Positions 8,709 to 17,925 of a DNA stretch of 64,000 nucleotides are shown here, piece after piece. The notes under the pieces are model-generated. The model made no database searches. It saw only the letters and a program-made list of their open reading frames with translations, and was not told where the DNA came from. Each line of letters starts with the position of its first letter. Positions within the stretch are counted from its first letter, which is position 1. Made by a program: the position numbers and the translations under genes. The stretch comes from Bacteroidota bacterium. GTDB lineage: Bacteria > Bacteroidota > Bacteroidia > NS11-12g > UBA9320. Location: positions 62,001 through 126,000 of the forward strand of contig NVWV01000004.1 of assembly GCA_002746305.1 (NCBI GenBank), written 5' to 3'.

Positions 8709-11700
8709 ATGACACAATTTTCACACCTGCATTGCCATAGTCAGTTTTCATTACTTGATGGAGCTTCTCCAATAGATGATATGTTTGCTAAAGCCAAGGC
8801 AGATGGTATGCGAGCTGTTGCACTTACAGATCATGGTAATATGTTTGGTGCGTTCAAATTTGTTAATTCAGGTTTAAAACATGGAATAAAGCCTATTGTT
8901 GGTTGTGAGTTTTATCTGGTGGCAGATAGGTCACGGCGTTCATTTGTTGGAGATACCAAAGACAAGCGATACCACCAATTACTTTTAGCCAAAAATCAGA
9001 AGGGATATGAGAACTTGTCACTACTGTGTTCCATAGGTTATATGGAAGGATTGTATGGTAAGTTTCCTCGGATAGACAAAGATATACTTAAGCGACACAG
9101 TGAAGGATTAATTGCCACGTCATGTTGCATTGGTGCTGAGATTCCTCAAGCAATTCTGTTCAAAGGAGAAGAGGAAGCTGAAAAGTTAATCAAAGAGTAC
9201 ATCTCTATTTTTGGTGAAGATTTTTATATTGAGCTACAACGTCATGGTATAGAAAATATAGACGGAACTGGAATGAGCCAAGAGGATGTAAATCAAGTGC
9301 TCATTAAATTTGCAAATAAGTATGATTTAAAAATCATAGCAACCAATGATTCACATTATATGGAGGAAGAAGATTCATTACCACATGATATTCTTCTATG
9401 CGTGAATACAGGTTCTAAAATGTCTGATCCGAAGGGGTATGGTAAAGGAATGCGTTTCGCATTTCCCAATAGTGAATTTTACTTTAAGACTCAAGAGGAA
9501 ATGGGGCGACTTTTTGCAGATATTCCAGAGGCTTTGGACAATACAAATATTATTGTAGATAGCATTGTAACACCTAAGCTTACTCGGGATGTACTGTTAC
9601 CCAACTTTATAATGCCACCTGAGTTTAAAACTCAGGATGACTACTTAAAATACTTAACCTTTGAGGGAGCGAAGAAAAGGTATCCAGAAATGCCAATTGA
9701 AACAGAGGAACGTTTGCTCTTTGAACTTTCGGTAATTAAAGATTCGGGCTATCCAGGATATTTCTTGATTGTACAAGATTTTACAAACGTAGCTAGAGAA
9801 ATGGGAGTGTCTGTAGGGCCGGGTCGTGGTTCTGCTGCTGGTAGTGCAGTTGCCTATTGTCTGGGTATCACAAATGTGGACCCCATTGCCTACGATTTAC
9901 TTTTTGAGCGTTTCTTGAATCCTGAACGTGTGTCACTTCCAGATATTGATATTGACTTTGATGATGAAGGAAGGCAAAAAGTAATTGACTACGTAATTGA
10001 GAAGTATGGACAAAAGCAAGTAGCACAAATTATTACGTATGGTAGTATGGCAGCTCGTTCTTCTATTAAAGATGTAGGACGCGTATTAGATGTTCCGCTT
10101 CAAGAAGTAAATAAAGTTACTAAGGCATTCCCAGATCATTTAAGTGCTAATTTAAGTAAAGTCTTGGCTCCTGATGGAATTCAGAAGAAACTTAGAAGTG
10201 TCATGAATTCAGAGCAGGTACAAGCTGCAGAGGAATTTAGGGTAATGGCTGAACAAGATGACGAAATAGGTCAAATGATTCGAACAGCAAAGAGACTGGA
10301 AGGATCTGTTCGGAATACAGGTATTCATGCTTGTGGTGTAATCATAACTCCAGATGATATTACCAAATATGTTCCAGTTACTGTTGCTAAAGATTCAAAC
10401 TTACTGGTAACACAGTTTGATAACAGTGTGGTAGAAGACGCTGGTCTGCTTAAGATGGATTTCTTAGGCCTGCGTACTTTGACTATTATCAAAGATGCCA
10501 TTGAAATTATTAAAAATCGACATGGTCTAGAAATTATACCAGACGATATACCTTTAGATGATAAAAAGACCTTGGAGTTATTCTCCAAGGGAAATACGAA
10601 TGGTGTTTTTCAGTTTGAGAGTCCGGGGATGCAGAAGCACTTAAAGGCACTTAAACCAGATAAATTTGAAGATTTGATAGCCATGAATGCCTTGTATCGT
10701 CCTGGGCCGATGGAGTATATTAAAGATTTCGTAGAGCGTAAACATGGACGTCAAGAAATCAAGTATGACCTAGCAGACATGGAAGAGTATCTAAAGGATA
10801 CCTATGGTATTACCGTGTATCAAGAGCAGGTGATGTTACTATCGCAAAAGCTAGCTGGTTTTACAAAAGGTCAAGCGGATAGTTTACGTAAAGCTATGGG
10901 TAAGAAGAAGATAGAAGAGATGAACAAACTCTTTGATCTTTTTATAAGTCAGGGTACTGAAAAGGGCCACAACGAAGATACTTTGAAAAAAGTTTGGAAG
11001 GATTGGGAGGCCTTTGCATCATATGCTTTTAATAAAAGTCATAGTACGTGTTATGCATATTTGGCATTTCATACGGGTTACTTAAAAGCACATTACCCTG
11101 CAGAATTTATGGCATCGGTACTTACGCATAACATGAAAGACATTAAGAAAGTAAGTTTCTTTATGGATGAGTGCAAATGGATGGGAATAGAAATTTTTGG
11201 TCCAAGTGTGAATGAGAGTGAACAGAAGTTTAGTGTAAATAAAGATGGTGCAATTCGCTTTGGACTTGCAGCTATAAAAGGAGTGGGAGGGACTGCATCC
11301 ATTGAGGTTATTCGTGAACGAAGAGAAAACGGTCCATATTCTAGCATTTTTGAAATATGTAAGCGTGTCAATCAACGTGTGGTAAACAAAAAGTCATTAG
11401 AAAATCTTGCAATTGCTGGAGCCTTTGACGAATTTGGAATAAATCGTTCCAGTTATGTGACTGATCTTGGACAGGGAATGGGAGTAGAGAATGCTATTCG
11501 CTTTGGAAATCAAGTCCAGAATGATGAATTGAATAATCAAGCTTCCTTGTTTGGCGGTGCTGGTTCATTAGAAATAAAAGAACCCGTACTCCCCAGTATC
11601 GAAGATTGGACTTTGATGGAGAGACTTCAAAGAGAAAAAGAGCTAGTTGGGATCTATATTTCGGGTCATCCTTTGAATAATTTCAAGTTTGAGATAGAGC

Positions 11701-12248
11701 ATTTTACTACACATTCATTATTAGAAATAGAGGAGCTGAATTTAAAACTTGAGGGGGCAGAAATAAAACTTGCAGGTTTAATCTCTACGGTTCGTGATGC
11801 CGTGAGTAAGAATGGTAAACCCTTTTGCATCTTCACATTAGAGGACTTTAGTGGAACCAGAGAATTTGCTTTATTTGGGGAGCAATACACTCAGTATAAA
11901 CCTTGGATTGAGCTCAATGCACAAATATTTATAGTGGCAAAAGGAGAGAAGAGTTGGAGGGATCCAGATAAAGTAGATCTGCGTTTACAGCAAATGACTT
12001 TCTTAGAAGATACAGTTACTAGTCAATTAAAAAAGGTGACGATTAGCTTAGATGTAGAAGATATTACTGAAGGCTTGATGGAAAAGCTATTCGATTTAGT
12101 AGACGAACGTGGAAAAGTTGGATTATCCTTTAAAATTAGAAGTAATGACAAAGCGGTAAAAGCTACTTCAGTACGTTACAAATTAAAAATGGATGAGATT
12201 ACTAAGAAGAAGCTAGAGGATTTGGACTTGAACTTTAGCTTTAATTAG
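8709..12248 (+). CDS. dnaE: DNA polymerase III alpha subunit
   Basis: This 1179-residue protein is the replicative polymerase catalytic subunit of the DnaE1 type. The N-terminal PHP domain begins with HLHCHSQFSLLDG (residues 6-18) and DHGNMFG (41-47). The metal-binding His residues are kept, so a PHP-based exonuclease may be active. The palm has GPGRGSAAG (370-378) and PDIDIDF (411-417), with the catalytic Asp pair at 412 and 414. The fingers region includes RNTGIHACG and RPGPMEYI. A C-terminal OB-fold follows. Length is close to the E. coli enzyme, and no DnaQ-like exonuclease is fused. It is transcribed alone. Its last 8 bp overlap the end of the convergent LEA-like gene. The ATG directly precedes the PHP motif. 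Confidence 0.96.
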   Translation: MTQFSHLHCHSQFSLLDGASPIDDMFAKAKADGMRAVALTDHGNMFGAFKFVNSGLKHGIKPIVGCEFYLVADRSRRSFVGDTKDKRYHQLLLAKNQKGYENLSLLCSIGYMEGLYGKFPRIDKDILKRHSEGLIATSCCIGAEIPQAILFKGEEEAEKLIKEYISIFGEDFYIELQRHGIENIDGTGMSQEDVNQVLIKFANKYDLKIIATNDSHYMEEEDSLPHDILLCVNTGSKMSDPKGYGKGMRFAFPNSEFYFKTQEEMGRLFADIPEALDNTNIIVDSIVTPKLTRDVLLPNFIMPPEFKTQDDYLKYLTFEGAKKRYPEMPIETEERLLFELSVIKDSGYPGYFLIVQDFTNVAREMGVSVGPGRGSAAGSAVAYCLGITNVDPIAYDLLFERFLNPERVSLPDIDIDFDDEGRQKVIDYVIEKYGQKQVAQIITYGSMAARSSIKDVGRVLDVPLQEVNKVTKAFPDHLSANLSKVLAPDGIQKKLRSVMNSEQVQAAEEFRVMAEQDDEIGQMIRTAKRLEGSVRNTGIHACGVIITPDDITKYVPVTVAKDSNLLVTQFDNSVVEDAGLLKMDFLGLRTLTIIKDAIEIIKNRHGLEIIPDDIPLDDKKTLELFSKGNTNGVFQFESPGMQKHLKALKPDKFEDLIAMNALYRPGPMEYIKDFVERKHGRQEIKYDLADMEEYLKDTYGITVYQEQVMLLSQKLAGFTKGQADSLRKAMGKKKIEEMNKLFDLFISQGTEKGHNEDTLKKVWKDWEAFASYAFNKSHSTCYAYLAFHTGYLKAHYPAEFMASVLTHNMKDIKKVSFFMDECKWMGIEIFGPSVNESEQKFSVNKDGAIRFGLAAIKGVGGTASIEVIRERRENGPYSSIFEICKRVNQRVVNKKSLENLAIAGAFDEFGINRSSYVTDLGQGMGVENAIRFGNQVQNDELNNQASLFGGAGSLEIKEPVLPSIEDWTLMERLQREKELVGIYISGHPLNNFKFEIEHFTTHSLLEIEELNLKLEGAEIKLAGLISTVRDAVSKNGKPFCIFTLEDFSGTREFALFGEQYTQYKPWIELNAQIFIVAKGEKSWRDPDKVDLRLQQMTFLEDTVTSQLKKVTISLDVEDITEGLMEKLFDLVDERGKVGLSFKIRSNDKAVKATSVRYKLKMDEITKKKLEDLDLNFSFN

Positions 12249-12735
12249 TCTCATCATAATTTAATCCAAGGTTTACTTTTTCACTATAATCGATAGGTAC
12301 CTCAAAAGCAATTCCGAGAACTTCTACTGTAACAGTCCCTTCGTAACTCACGGCTAATTCTTTTTTCAGGAAACTACTAATCACATTTTTCAAAAAACCT
12401 TCATTCTCAGAAGTAAGTTTCTTCGGACTAAAGGAGAAATCTACGGGGACCGTAAAGTCACTATTTTTGGGTACTGTGATAGATATATTTTGCTTGATTT
12501 CAGTAATGTCTACATTATTTACTTTAATGTGAATATTGGTACTAGTCAGTTTGCCAGATATTGGATTCGGATTGTTAAAAATGGCATCTCCTTTCAGAAC
12601 AATTTTATTGATGTTTGCGGAAGATATTTTAACATTTTCCAAACGAATAAAATCAGGGGACTTAGGACCGCTATTGCATCCATTAGTAAACACAACTATA
12701 ACTAATGTTAAAAGACAAATTACCCAATTCTTCAT
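12241..12735 (-). CDS. LEA14-like (late embryogenesis abundant type 2) lipoprotein
   Basis: This 164-residue protein has a lipoprotein signal peptide ending FTNGC (Cys20). It is followed by one Ig-like beta-sandwich of the LEA type 2/WHy class, shown by VLKGDAIFNNPNPISGKL near residues 47-64 and the alternating strands IHIKVNNVDI and FTVPVDFSF. In this class NPNP sits in the first strand turn. A structural or stress-protective role in the envelope is only an inference. Its 3' end overlaps dnaE by 8 bp in convergent orientation, and it is divergent from the universal stress protein gene at 12799. Confidence 0.75.
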   Translation of the reverse strand: MKNWVICLLTLVIVVFTNGCNSGPKSPDFIRLENVKISSANINKIVLKGDAIFNNPNPISGKLTSTNIHIKVNNVDITEIKQNISITVPKNSDFTVPVDFSFSPKKLTSENEGFLKNVISSFLKKELAVSYEGTVTVEVLGIAFEVPIDYSEKVNLGLNYDETN

Positions 12736-12798
12736 GTTTGATATTTTTTAACTAATTTTATGGCAAACTAACTTAAAATAATCAAATAAAAATTAAAC

Positions 12799-13608
12799 AT
12801 GAATACGGCTTTCGACAAAATTTTATTGGCTTATGATAACAGTGATGCTGCAAAAGCGGCATTGCAAAGTGCATATGGAGTGGCAAAGAATTTCAACTCT
12901 CATATTACCGCGTTAGTTGTATCCGGTAAGGATACAGATATGGAAAGCTCTAAAAATGCATTAAATGCATTTATGAGTGAGAACCAAGTGGATATGGAAA
13001 TTATAGAGAGAAATGGAGAGGTTTATGATGAGGTCATAAAGCTTGAAAAGGAAAGGGATTATGGACTGATTCTTTTAGGATCTCATGGTTCAAGTGGATG
13101 GCGGAAATTATGGATGGGAAGCAATGCATTTAAGGTTATTAGTAGTTCTACTTGTCCCGTTATTAGTGTTACAGAAAAGGCGTCTTCCCCAGAACTGAAA
13201 CATATTTTATTGCCTTTAGCAGATTCTAGAAATACACGTCAAAAAGTTCCATATTGCATAGAAATAGCTAAAGCATTTGATGCTACTGTGCATATAATTG
13301 GTGTTTCAAAAAGTAGTTCAACAGAGACTCAGAAGCACGTGAATTCGTATGTGCATCAAACAGAAAATTATTTGACTGAAAGAGGGGTGAAATGCACCTC
13401 TAAAACAGAGTTTGGGGTGAGCGTTGCCGAAACGTGTATTACATATGCAGAAGAGGTGAATGCAGGATTAATGTTAATAATGACCGAGACAGAGAGTGCT
13501 GGTTTATTTATGGACTCTTATTCCCAACAATTAGTAAATCACAGTTCAGTTCCAGTTATGAGTATTCACAGTAGGGATACCCGTTTAACAGGGGCCGCTG
13601 GATATTAA
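12799..13608 (+). CDS. Double-domain universal stress protein, copy 1
   Basis: This 269-residue cytoplasmic protein has two tandem universal stress protein (UspA-like) domains. Domain 1 (residues ~1-130) starts with FDKILLAYDNSDAAKAAL and ends with the ATP-binding signature G-x2-G-x9-G-S in LLGSHGSSGWRKLWMGS. Domain 2 (~133-269) starts with HILLPLADS and keeps the fold pattern (LMLIMTETESAG, VPVMSIH) but lacks the glycine signature, so only domain 1 is expected to bind ATP. The next gene is a full-length paralogue of identical length, 69 bp downstream, pointing to a local duplication. USPs generally help in starvation or stress survival, and the exact trigger here is unknown. Confidence 0.88.
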   Translation: MNTAFDKILLAYDNSDAAKAALQSAYGVAKNFNSHITALVVSGKDTDMESSKNALNAFMSENQVDMEIIERNGEVYDEVIKLEKERDYGLILLGSHGSSGWRKLWMGSNAFKVISSSTCPVISVTEKASSPELKHILLPLADSRNTRQKVPYCIEIAKAFDATVHIIGVSKSSSTETQKHVNSYVHQTENYLTERGVKCTSKTEFGVSVAETCITYAEEVNAGLMLIMTETESAGLFMDSYSQQLVNHSSVPVMSIHSRDTRLTGAAGY

Positions 13609-13623
13609 TGAAATATTAATTAT

Positions 13624-13649
13624 AAGCATATTCTTTTAAGAATATGCTT
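13624..13649 (+). repeat. 12-bp inverted repeat between the two universal stress protein genes
   Basis: AAGCATATTCTT and AAGAATATGCTT form a perfect 12-bp inverted repeat with a 2-nt centre, followed 5 nt later by TTTTT. It could be a weak terminator or attenuator of the first gene, or a dyad operator for the second. Confidence 0.6.
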
Positions 13650-13677
13650 TAACTTTTTAGCTTAAATCACTAATACA

Positions 13678-14487
13678 ATGGAACGACTTTTTAAAAGAAT
13701 TTTATTGGCATTCGATAACTCACAAGCTTCTCTTGTTTCATTGCAAAAAGCATGTGACTTTGCAACAAAATTCGAATCAGAAATTACTGCACTATTTGTA
13801 TCTTCTTCAGGTAGTGATTTTAGTGATTCTAAAAAGTTCCTTGAGGATTTTACATCATCTAAAAGTATTGTTCTCCATATAGTAGAGAAGAAAGGCAGGG
13901 TCTACGATGAGGTTATTAAACTTCAAAAAAAAGGAGATTTTTCACTTACACTTCTGGGCTTACACGGAATAAGTGGTTGGAAGCCATTTACAGTTGGGAG
14001 TAGTGCTTTCAATGTAATTAGTAGTGCAACATGTCCTGTAATAAGTGTACAGGAAGATACAGAGTACGTATCATTAGAGAATATATTACTACCACTCGCT
14101 GATTCTGAGAGTACACGAGATAAAGTGCCTTACTGTGCACGCCTTGCCGAAGCCTTTGGCTCTACAGTTCATGTTTTGGGCGTCTCCAAGAATGATAGTA
14201 CGGAGACAAGAAGTCATGTAGGGTCTTATATTAGGCAAACCGAAAGGTATCTAACTGAGAGAGGCATTAAGTATACAGTAAAATCTAATTTTGGTGTTAA
14301 CGTACCCGAACGTTTGATTCAGTATGGTGAAGAGGTGAAGGCTGGGCTAATGCTGATAATGACAGAAACAGAATCTGCAGGTATATTTATTGACTCCTAT
14401 TCTAAGCAGCTTGTAAATCAAAGTACCATACCGGTAATGAGTGTACACGTTAGAGATACTCGTTTGGAAGGAGCATCTGGATACTAG
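13678..14487 (+). CDS. Double-domain universal stress protein, copy 2
   Basis: This is a tandem paralogue of the gene at 12799, with the same 269-residue length and the same two-domain USP layout. Domain 1 begins FKRILLAFDNSQASLVSL and carries the ATP-binding G-x2-G-x9-G-S signature (LLGLHGISGWKPFTVGS). Domain 2 begins NILLPLADSEST and lacks it. The C-terminal segments of the two copies are very similar (LMLIMTETESAG; SVHVRDTRLEGASGY), while the first domains have diverged more. It ends 4 bp into the 3' end of the convergent SDR gene. It may be cotranscribed with copy 1 through the intergenic hairpin. Confidence 0.88.
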   Translation: MERLFKRILLAFDNSQASLVSLQKACDFATKFESEITALFVSSSGSDFSDSKKFLEDFTSSKSIVLHIVEKKGRVYDEVIKLQKKGDFSLTLLGLHGISGWKPFTVGSSAFNVISSATCPVISVQEDTEYVSLENILLPLADSESTRDKVPYCARLAEAFGSTVHVLGVSKNDSTETRSHVGSYIRQTERYLTERGIKYTVKSNFGVNVPERLIQYGEEVKAGLMLIMTETESAGIFIDSYSKQLVNQSTIPVMSVHVRDTRLEGASGY

Positions 14488-15248
14488 AGACCTTTATTCC
14501 TAATCACTTGTCCTGCAACTGGTTGAGCAGTTGGCATTATAATAAGCTCGTTTATGTTCACATGGCGAGGTCTGCTTAAAACAAACCAAATCGCATCGGC
14601 AATATCTTGGGCCACCAAGTTTTCAAAACCGTCATAGACAGCTGCTGCCTTTTCGGAATCTCCATCCAATCTCACAACAGAAAACTCAGTTTCTACCGCT
14701 CCAGGATTTACACTTGAAACTTTTACCCCTGATTCCGCAAGTTCACGTCTTAAAGCCTTGTTAAGAGCATCAACCATGTGCTTTGTTCCGCAGTAAACAT
14801 TTCCGTTTGGGTATACTTCTTTTCCTGCTATTGAACCTATATTTACAATGTGACCTTTAGACTCTTTCAGAATCGGAATCATTACTTTACTTACAAATAA
14901 TAGTCCTTTAATATTAGTGTCAATCATCCTGTTCCAGTGATCTATGCTGCCGTTTTCTATGTTTTGTAAACCCGCTGCAAGACCTGCATTGTTTACCAAA
15001 ACATCAATGGATTTCCACTCCTTGGGTAAGTTTCTAATATATGATTCTACGGCATCAGAGTCCCGTACATCTACATGCATTAAGTAGGTCTTTATTCCAA
15101 ACTCCTTGCATAGCTCTTTGGCTTGATCTTCAAGTCGTTCAAGTCTTCTACCATTCAAAATTAAATTGAACCCATTTTCAGCTAAGGTTCTAGCTGTTGC
15201 TTGGCCAATTCCAGATGTAGTTCCAGTTATTAATGCTGTTTTATTCAT
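14484..15248 (-). CDS. Short-chain dehydrogenase/reductase (YdfG-like NADP-dependent)
   Basis: This 254-residue classical SDR has the cofactor motif TGTTSGIG (residues 8-15), an Arg-rich NGRRLERLED that fits NADP binding, NNAG (~87-90), the catalytic Ser in NIGSIAG (~139) and YCGTK (~153-157). The sequence ending, PRHVNINELIIMP, matches the YdfG/serine 3-dehydrogenase-like group, which oxidises 3-hydroxy acids. The exact substrate is not readable. It is the last gene of the leftward purB operon. Its ATG overlaps the TGA of the TPR lipoprotein gene by 4 bp. Confidence 0.88.
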   Translation of the reverse strand: MNKTALITGTTSGIGQATARTLAENGFNLILNGRRLERLEDQAKELCKEFGIKTYLMHVDVRDSDAVESYIRNLPKEWKSIDVLVNNAGLAAGLQNIENGSIDHWNRMIDTNIKGLLFVSKVMIPILKESKGHIVNIGSIAGKEVYPNGNVYCGTKHMVDALNKALRRELAESGVKVSSVNPGAVETEFSVVRLDGDSEKAAAVYDGFENLVAQDIADAIWFVLSRPRHVNINELIIMPTAQPVAGQVIRNKGL

Positions 15249-16024
15249 TGTTGGCTTTTGCCTTTCAACATCTCAAGGATAGCTTCATCGGTCATCTCAA
15301 GCATTCCAGAATTTAGGATTTCATGCACTTCGGCAGCTTTGGAATCATTCGGATAGTCAGTTAAAAACCGATTATAGTAAACTCTAGCTGCATCGGTGTC
15401 TTTTAAATATTCCCATTCTATGAATCCGGCTCTGTAAATAAGGTCCCCTCTGTTCTCATAAGCAGGGTAGTTTGCAATTGCAGTATCCAAACTATTGGTC
15501 GCATCTTTAAATCTACCCACGGCAGTATAAGCCAATGTAAGTCTTTCATAATCTGAAGGAGCAAGGTCTTTTACTTCTGCAACTTTATTTTTATAGAGTT
15601 TAATAATATCTTGCCATTGAGCAGAAGAAGGGCTGTTTTTTTCTAACACTTCTGAAATTAAATCATCGGCTTTGATAAATTCAGTTGCTTTGCCATGAAG
15701 TATTGCCAGATTAATTGCTGCATTTCGAAAACGTTCTGTGCTATCATCTCTGGTTATATATTCAGTTAGAAGTGTTTTGGCCTCATCAAGATTGTTTTCA
15801 TAGAAGTAATATTGACCCGCTGCATAAAGTAGGTTGTTAGCTTCAGTATCGGAATACTTTAAACCATAATTCTTGTGCAGTATGGCGAGTTCTTTTAATC
15901 CCTCCTTTGTTCCAGTCTTTTCAGATTGTTGAAATTCGTTGATTTTGATAAGTTGAGATTCTTGACTTGGAGAGCAAGCGGTTAGAAAGCCAATAAGGCT
16001 AAGTACTATGATTAAATTCTTCAT
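15245..16024 (-). CDS. TPR-containing lipoprotein
   Basis: This 259-residue protein has a lipoprotein signal peptide ending GFLTAC (Cys17). The mature part is all helical with tetratricopeptide-like repeats, for example LLYAAGQYYFYENNLDEAKTL (about 65-85) and the C-terminal unit with DTDAARVYYNRFLTDYPND, which resembles the YbgF/BamD type of periplasmic TPR. It probably acts as a scaffold at the inner face of the outer membrane or in the periplasm; no partner can be named. It lies 3 bp downstream of the CoA-binding gene and overlaps the SDR gene by 4 bp, so it is cotranscribed with purB. Confidence 0.75.
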   Translation of the reverse strand: MKNLIIVLSLIGFLTACSPSQESQLIKINEFQQSEKTGTKEGLKELAILHKNYGLKYSDTEANNLLYAAGQYYFYENNLDEAKTLLTEYITRDDSTERFRNAAINLAILHGKATEFIKADDLISEVLEKNSPSSAQWQDIIKLYKNKVAEVKDLAPSDYERLTLAYTAVGRFKDATNSLDTAIANYPAYENRGDLIYRAGFIEWEYLKDTDAARVYYNRFLTDYPNDSKAAEVHEILNSGMLEMTDEAILEMLKGKSQQ

Positions 16025-16027
16025 TGT

Positions 16028-16396
16028 TTAATATTGATTGGTTCGCAAAAGTACAAGTGTACAAGCTTCTAAGGTTACTATATTTTGTGATTGAGCCATT
16101 TTAGTTAATACAAGGTTTTCAGTACCGGGATTAAAGATGATTCGATTTGGTTTTAAGGCCAGTATTCTATCGTAAAAATTTTCTTGAATATTGGGGTTTA
16201 TATACAGTGTAATAGTATCAAAATTATCATCTGTCGGCCACTCATTTAAAATGGTGAATTCGCCAATAGCTCCTTTTTTGATTCCATAAGGGATTACTTC
16301 ATGACCAAAATCATGGAGCATTTCCGTTGCCATATATGCATATCTCTCTGGTTTTGGAGTGGCCCCAATAACCAACGTACGTTTACTCTCCCGCAT
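16028..16396 (-). CDS. CoA-binding domain protein (YccU-like)
   Basis: This 122-residue protein is a single Rossmann-fold CoA-binding domain. It has VIGATPKPERYAYMA at residues 9-23 in place of the GaS.kp.r.s motif, HEVIPYGIKKG, the hydrophobic DTITLYINP strand, and a C-terminal Cys in LEACTLVLL. Homologues are small cytoplasmic proteins related to the succinyl-CoA synthetase alpha N-terminal domain, and their function is poorly known. Its ATG lies 14 bp inside the end of purB, so translation is probably coupled. Confidence 0.82.
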   Translation of the reverse strand: MRESKRTLVIGATPKPERYAYMATEMLHDFGHEVIPYGIKKGAIGEFTILNEWPTDDNFDTITLYINPNIQENFYDRILALKPNRIIFNPGTENLVLTKMAQSQNIVTLEACTLVLLRTNQY

Positions 16397-17729
16397 ATCC
16401 CAAATAGTTGAAGGGAGTTATGGAGCTTATTTCCAATTTGACAGCGTCAGAAACATCCAGTTTTTTAACAAACTCAGCAATACTTTGTTCGTTAATTCCA
16501 TCATTGGTTCTTGTTAGATCCTTCAATAGCTCATACGCTCCTTCTATTTTCTCTCTTCTTAAAATAGTTTGAATTGCCTCCGCAGTTACGGCCCAGTTTC
16601 TATTCAAGTCAGCTCTGATAGCATTTTCATTTAAGATGAGTTTACCCATGCCTTTTTGCAAACTTTTAATAGCAATTAAAATGTGAGATAAAGGAACACC
16701 AACATTCCTTAAGACTGTACTGTCAGTAAGGTCCCTTTGCAATCTACTTATAGGTAGTTTATTACTCAAATGATCCAACAATGCATTTGCAATTCCTAAA
16801 TTTCCCTCAGCATTCTCAAAGTCAATAGGATTTACTTTATGTGGCATTGCACTACTTCCAACTTCACCTGCGACTATCTTTTGTTTGAAAAAGTCCATGC
16901 TAATGTACTGCCATATATCCTTAGCAAAGTCCATTAAGATTACATCAATCCTTCTCATACAATCAAAAATAGCAGCCAATTGATCGTAGTGATCTATTTG
17001 AGTCGTCGGATAACTTCTAACCAGACCTAAATCTGAAACCAATTTATCACCAAACTCTAGCCAGTTTATTTGTGGGAATGCCAATCGATGTGCATTGAAA
17101 GCACCTGTAGCACCTCCAAACTTTGCAGTAATAGGAGTATTAATTAATGTCTCCAATTGCAATTGTAAACGTTCTGCAAATACTGCAAATTCTTTTCCAA
17201 CAGTAGTAGGAGTAGCAGCTTGTCCGTGCGTTCTACTAAGAAGAGGAATGTTTTTCCATTCATTTGCAAAGTCTTCCAACTGTGTTAGAACACTTTTGTA
17301 ACTGGGAATTATAACCTCATCTATGCCTAGTTGTAAACTAAAAGGAATTGCAGTATTATTTATGTCTTGGCTTGTTAGTCCGAAATGAACAAATTCACTA
17401 TACTCTTCGATAGAGGTGCCTTTAAGTTGCTTTTTGATAAAATATTCTACAGCTTTAACATCGTGATTAGTTGTCTTCTCGATATCTTTAATTTCTTGAG
17501 CGTTAGCCTCAGAAAACTCAAGGTAGATCTTTCTTAAAAATGAATTATCGTTATCAGACATACTTGGGAATTGTTCAAGTCCCAATTGAGACAATGCTAT
17601 AAAGTATTCTATTTCCACCCAAACACGATACTTAAACAGTCCGTACTCCGAAAAATAAGGAGCTAATTCCTGAACCTTACCTCTATATCTTCCGTCTATA
17701 GGACTTATTGCTGATAGTTGCGATAACAT
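16383..17729 (-). CDS. purB: Adenylosuccinate lyase
   Basis: This 448-residue enzyme of the fumarase/aspartase superfamily catalyses two steps of purine synthesis: SAICAR to AICAR, and adenylosuccinate to AMP, each releasing fumarate. The sequence starts LSAISPIDGRYRGKV, typical of PurB. It has TSQDINNTA (~115-123), SRTHGQAATPTTVGKE (~164-179) and the family signature SSAMPHKVNPIDFENAEG around residues 285-303. The catalytic Ser loop and His are therefore present. Length is normal. It heads a four-gene leftward operon and has a -7 box 5 nt upstream of its ATG. Confidence 0.95.
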   Translation of the reverse strand: MLSQLSAISPIDGRYRGKVQELAPYFSEYGLFKYRVWVEIEYFIALSQLGLEQFPSMSDNDNSFLRKIYLEFSEANAQEIKDIEKTTNHDVKAVEYFIKKQLKGTSIEEYSEFVHFGLTSQDINNTAIPFSLQLGIDEVIIPSYKSVLTQLEDFANEWKNIPLLSRTHGQAATPTTVGKEFAVFAERLQLQLETLINTPITAKFGGATGAFNAHRLAFPQINWLEFGDKLVSDLGLVRSYPTTQIDHYDQLAAIFDCMRRIDVILMDFAKDIWQYISMDFFKQKIVAGEVGSSAMPHKVNPIDFENAEGNLGIANALLDHLSNKLPISRLQRDLTDSTVLRNVGVPLSHILIAIKSLQKGMGKLILNENAIRADLNRNWAVTAEAIQTILRREKIEGAYELLKDLTRTNDGINEQSIAEFVKKLDVSDAVKLEISSITPFNYLGYAGE

Positions 17730-17734
17730 AGGTG

Positions 17735-17742
17735 CAAAGGTA
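17735..17742 (-). promoter_or_regulatory. -7 box TACCTTTG for the purB operon
   Basis: This exact TAnnTTTG box on the minus strand ends 5 nt before the purB ATG. No clear -33 element is seen. It predicts a leaderless or very short leader on the purB operon transcript. Confidence 0.65.
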
Positions 17743-17880
17743 ATTTTAACACTAAATTGAGAGGTGTTGAATATGCTTTTGTTTAAAACTTGTGACAGAT
17801 AACCAAGTGGAATTGATCCTCAAAATCTGGTGATAATTTTTACTTTACTGATTGGTGTAATCAAAGTGTAAAATTTGAGC

Positions 17881-17897
17881 TCTATGCTTTTCATAGA
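17881..17897 (+). repeat. Small hairpin upstream of the CHU_C protein gene
   Basis: TCTATG and CATAGA form a 6-bp inverted repeat with a 5-nt loop, 28 nt before the GTG start at 17926. It may be in the mRNA leader. The function is unknown and chance is possible. Confidence 0.35.
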
Positions 17898-17925
17898 ACC
17901 AGTTCTGTAGTAAATTCGTTAACCA

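Noticed and set aside
8527..8709. 60-codon open frame upstream of dnaE.
   Set aside because: AT-rich spacer with no recognisable protein features; it ends exactly at the dnaE start and overlaps the promoter region.
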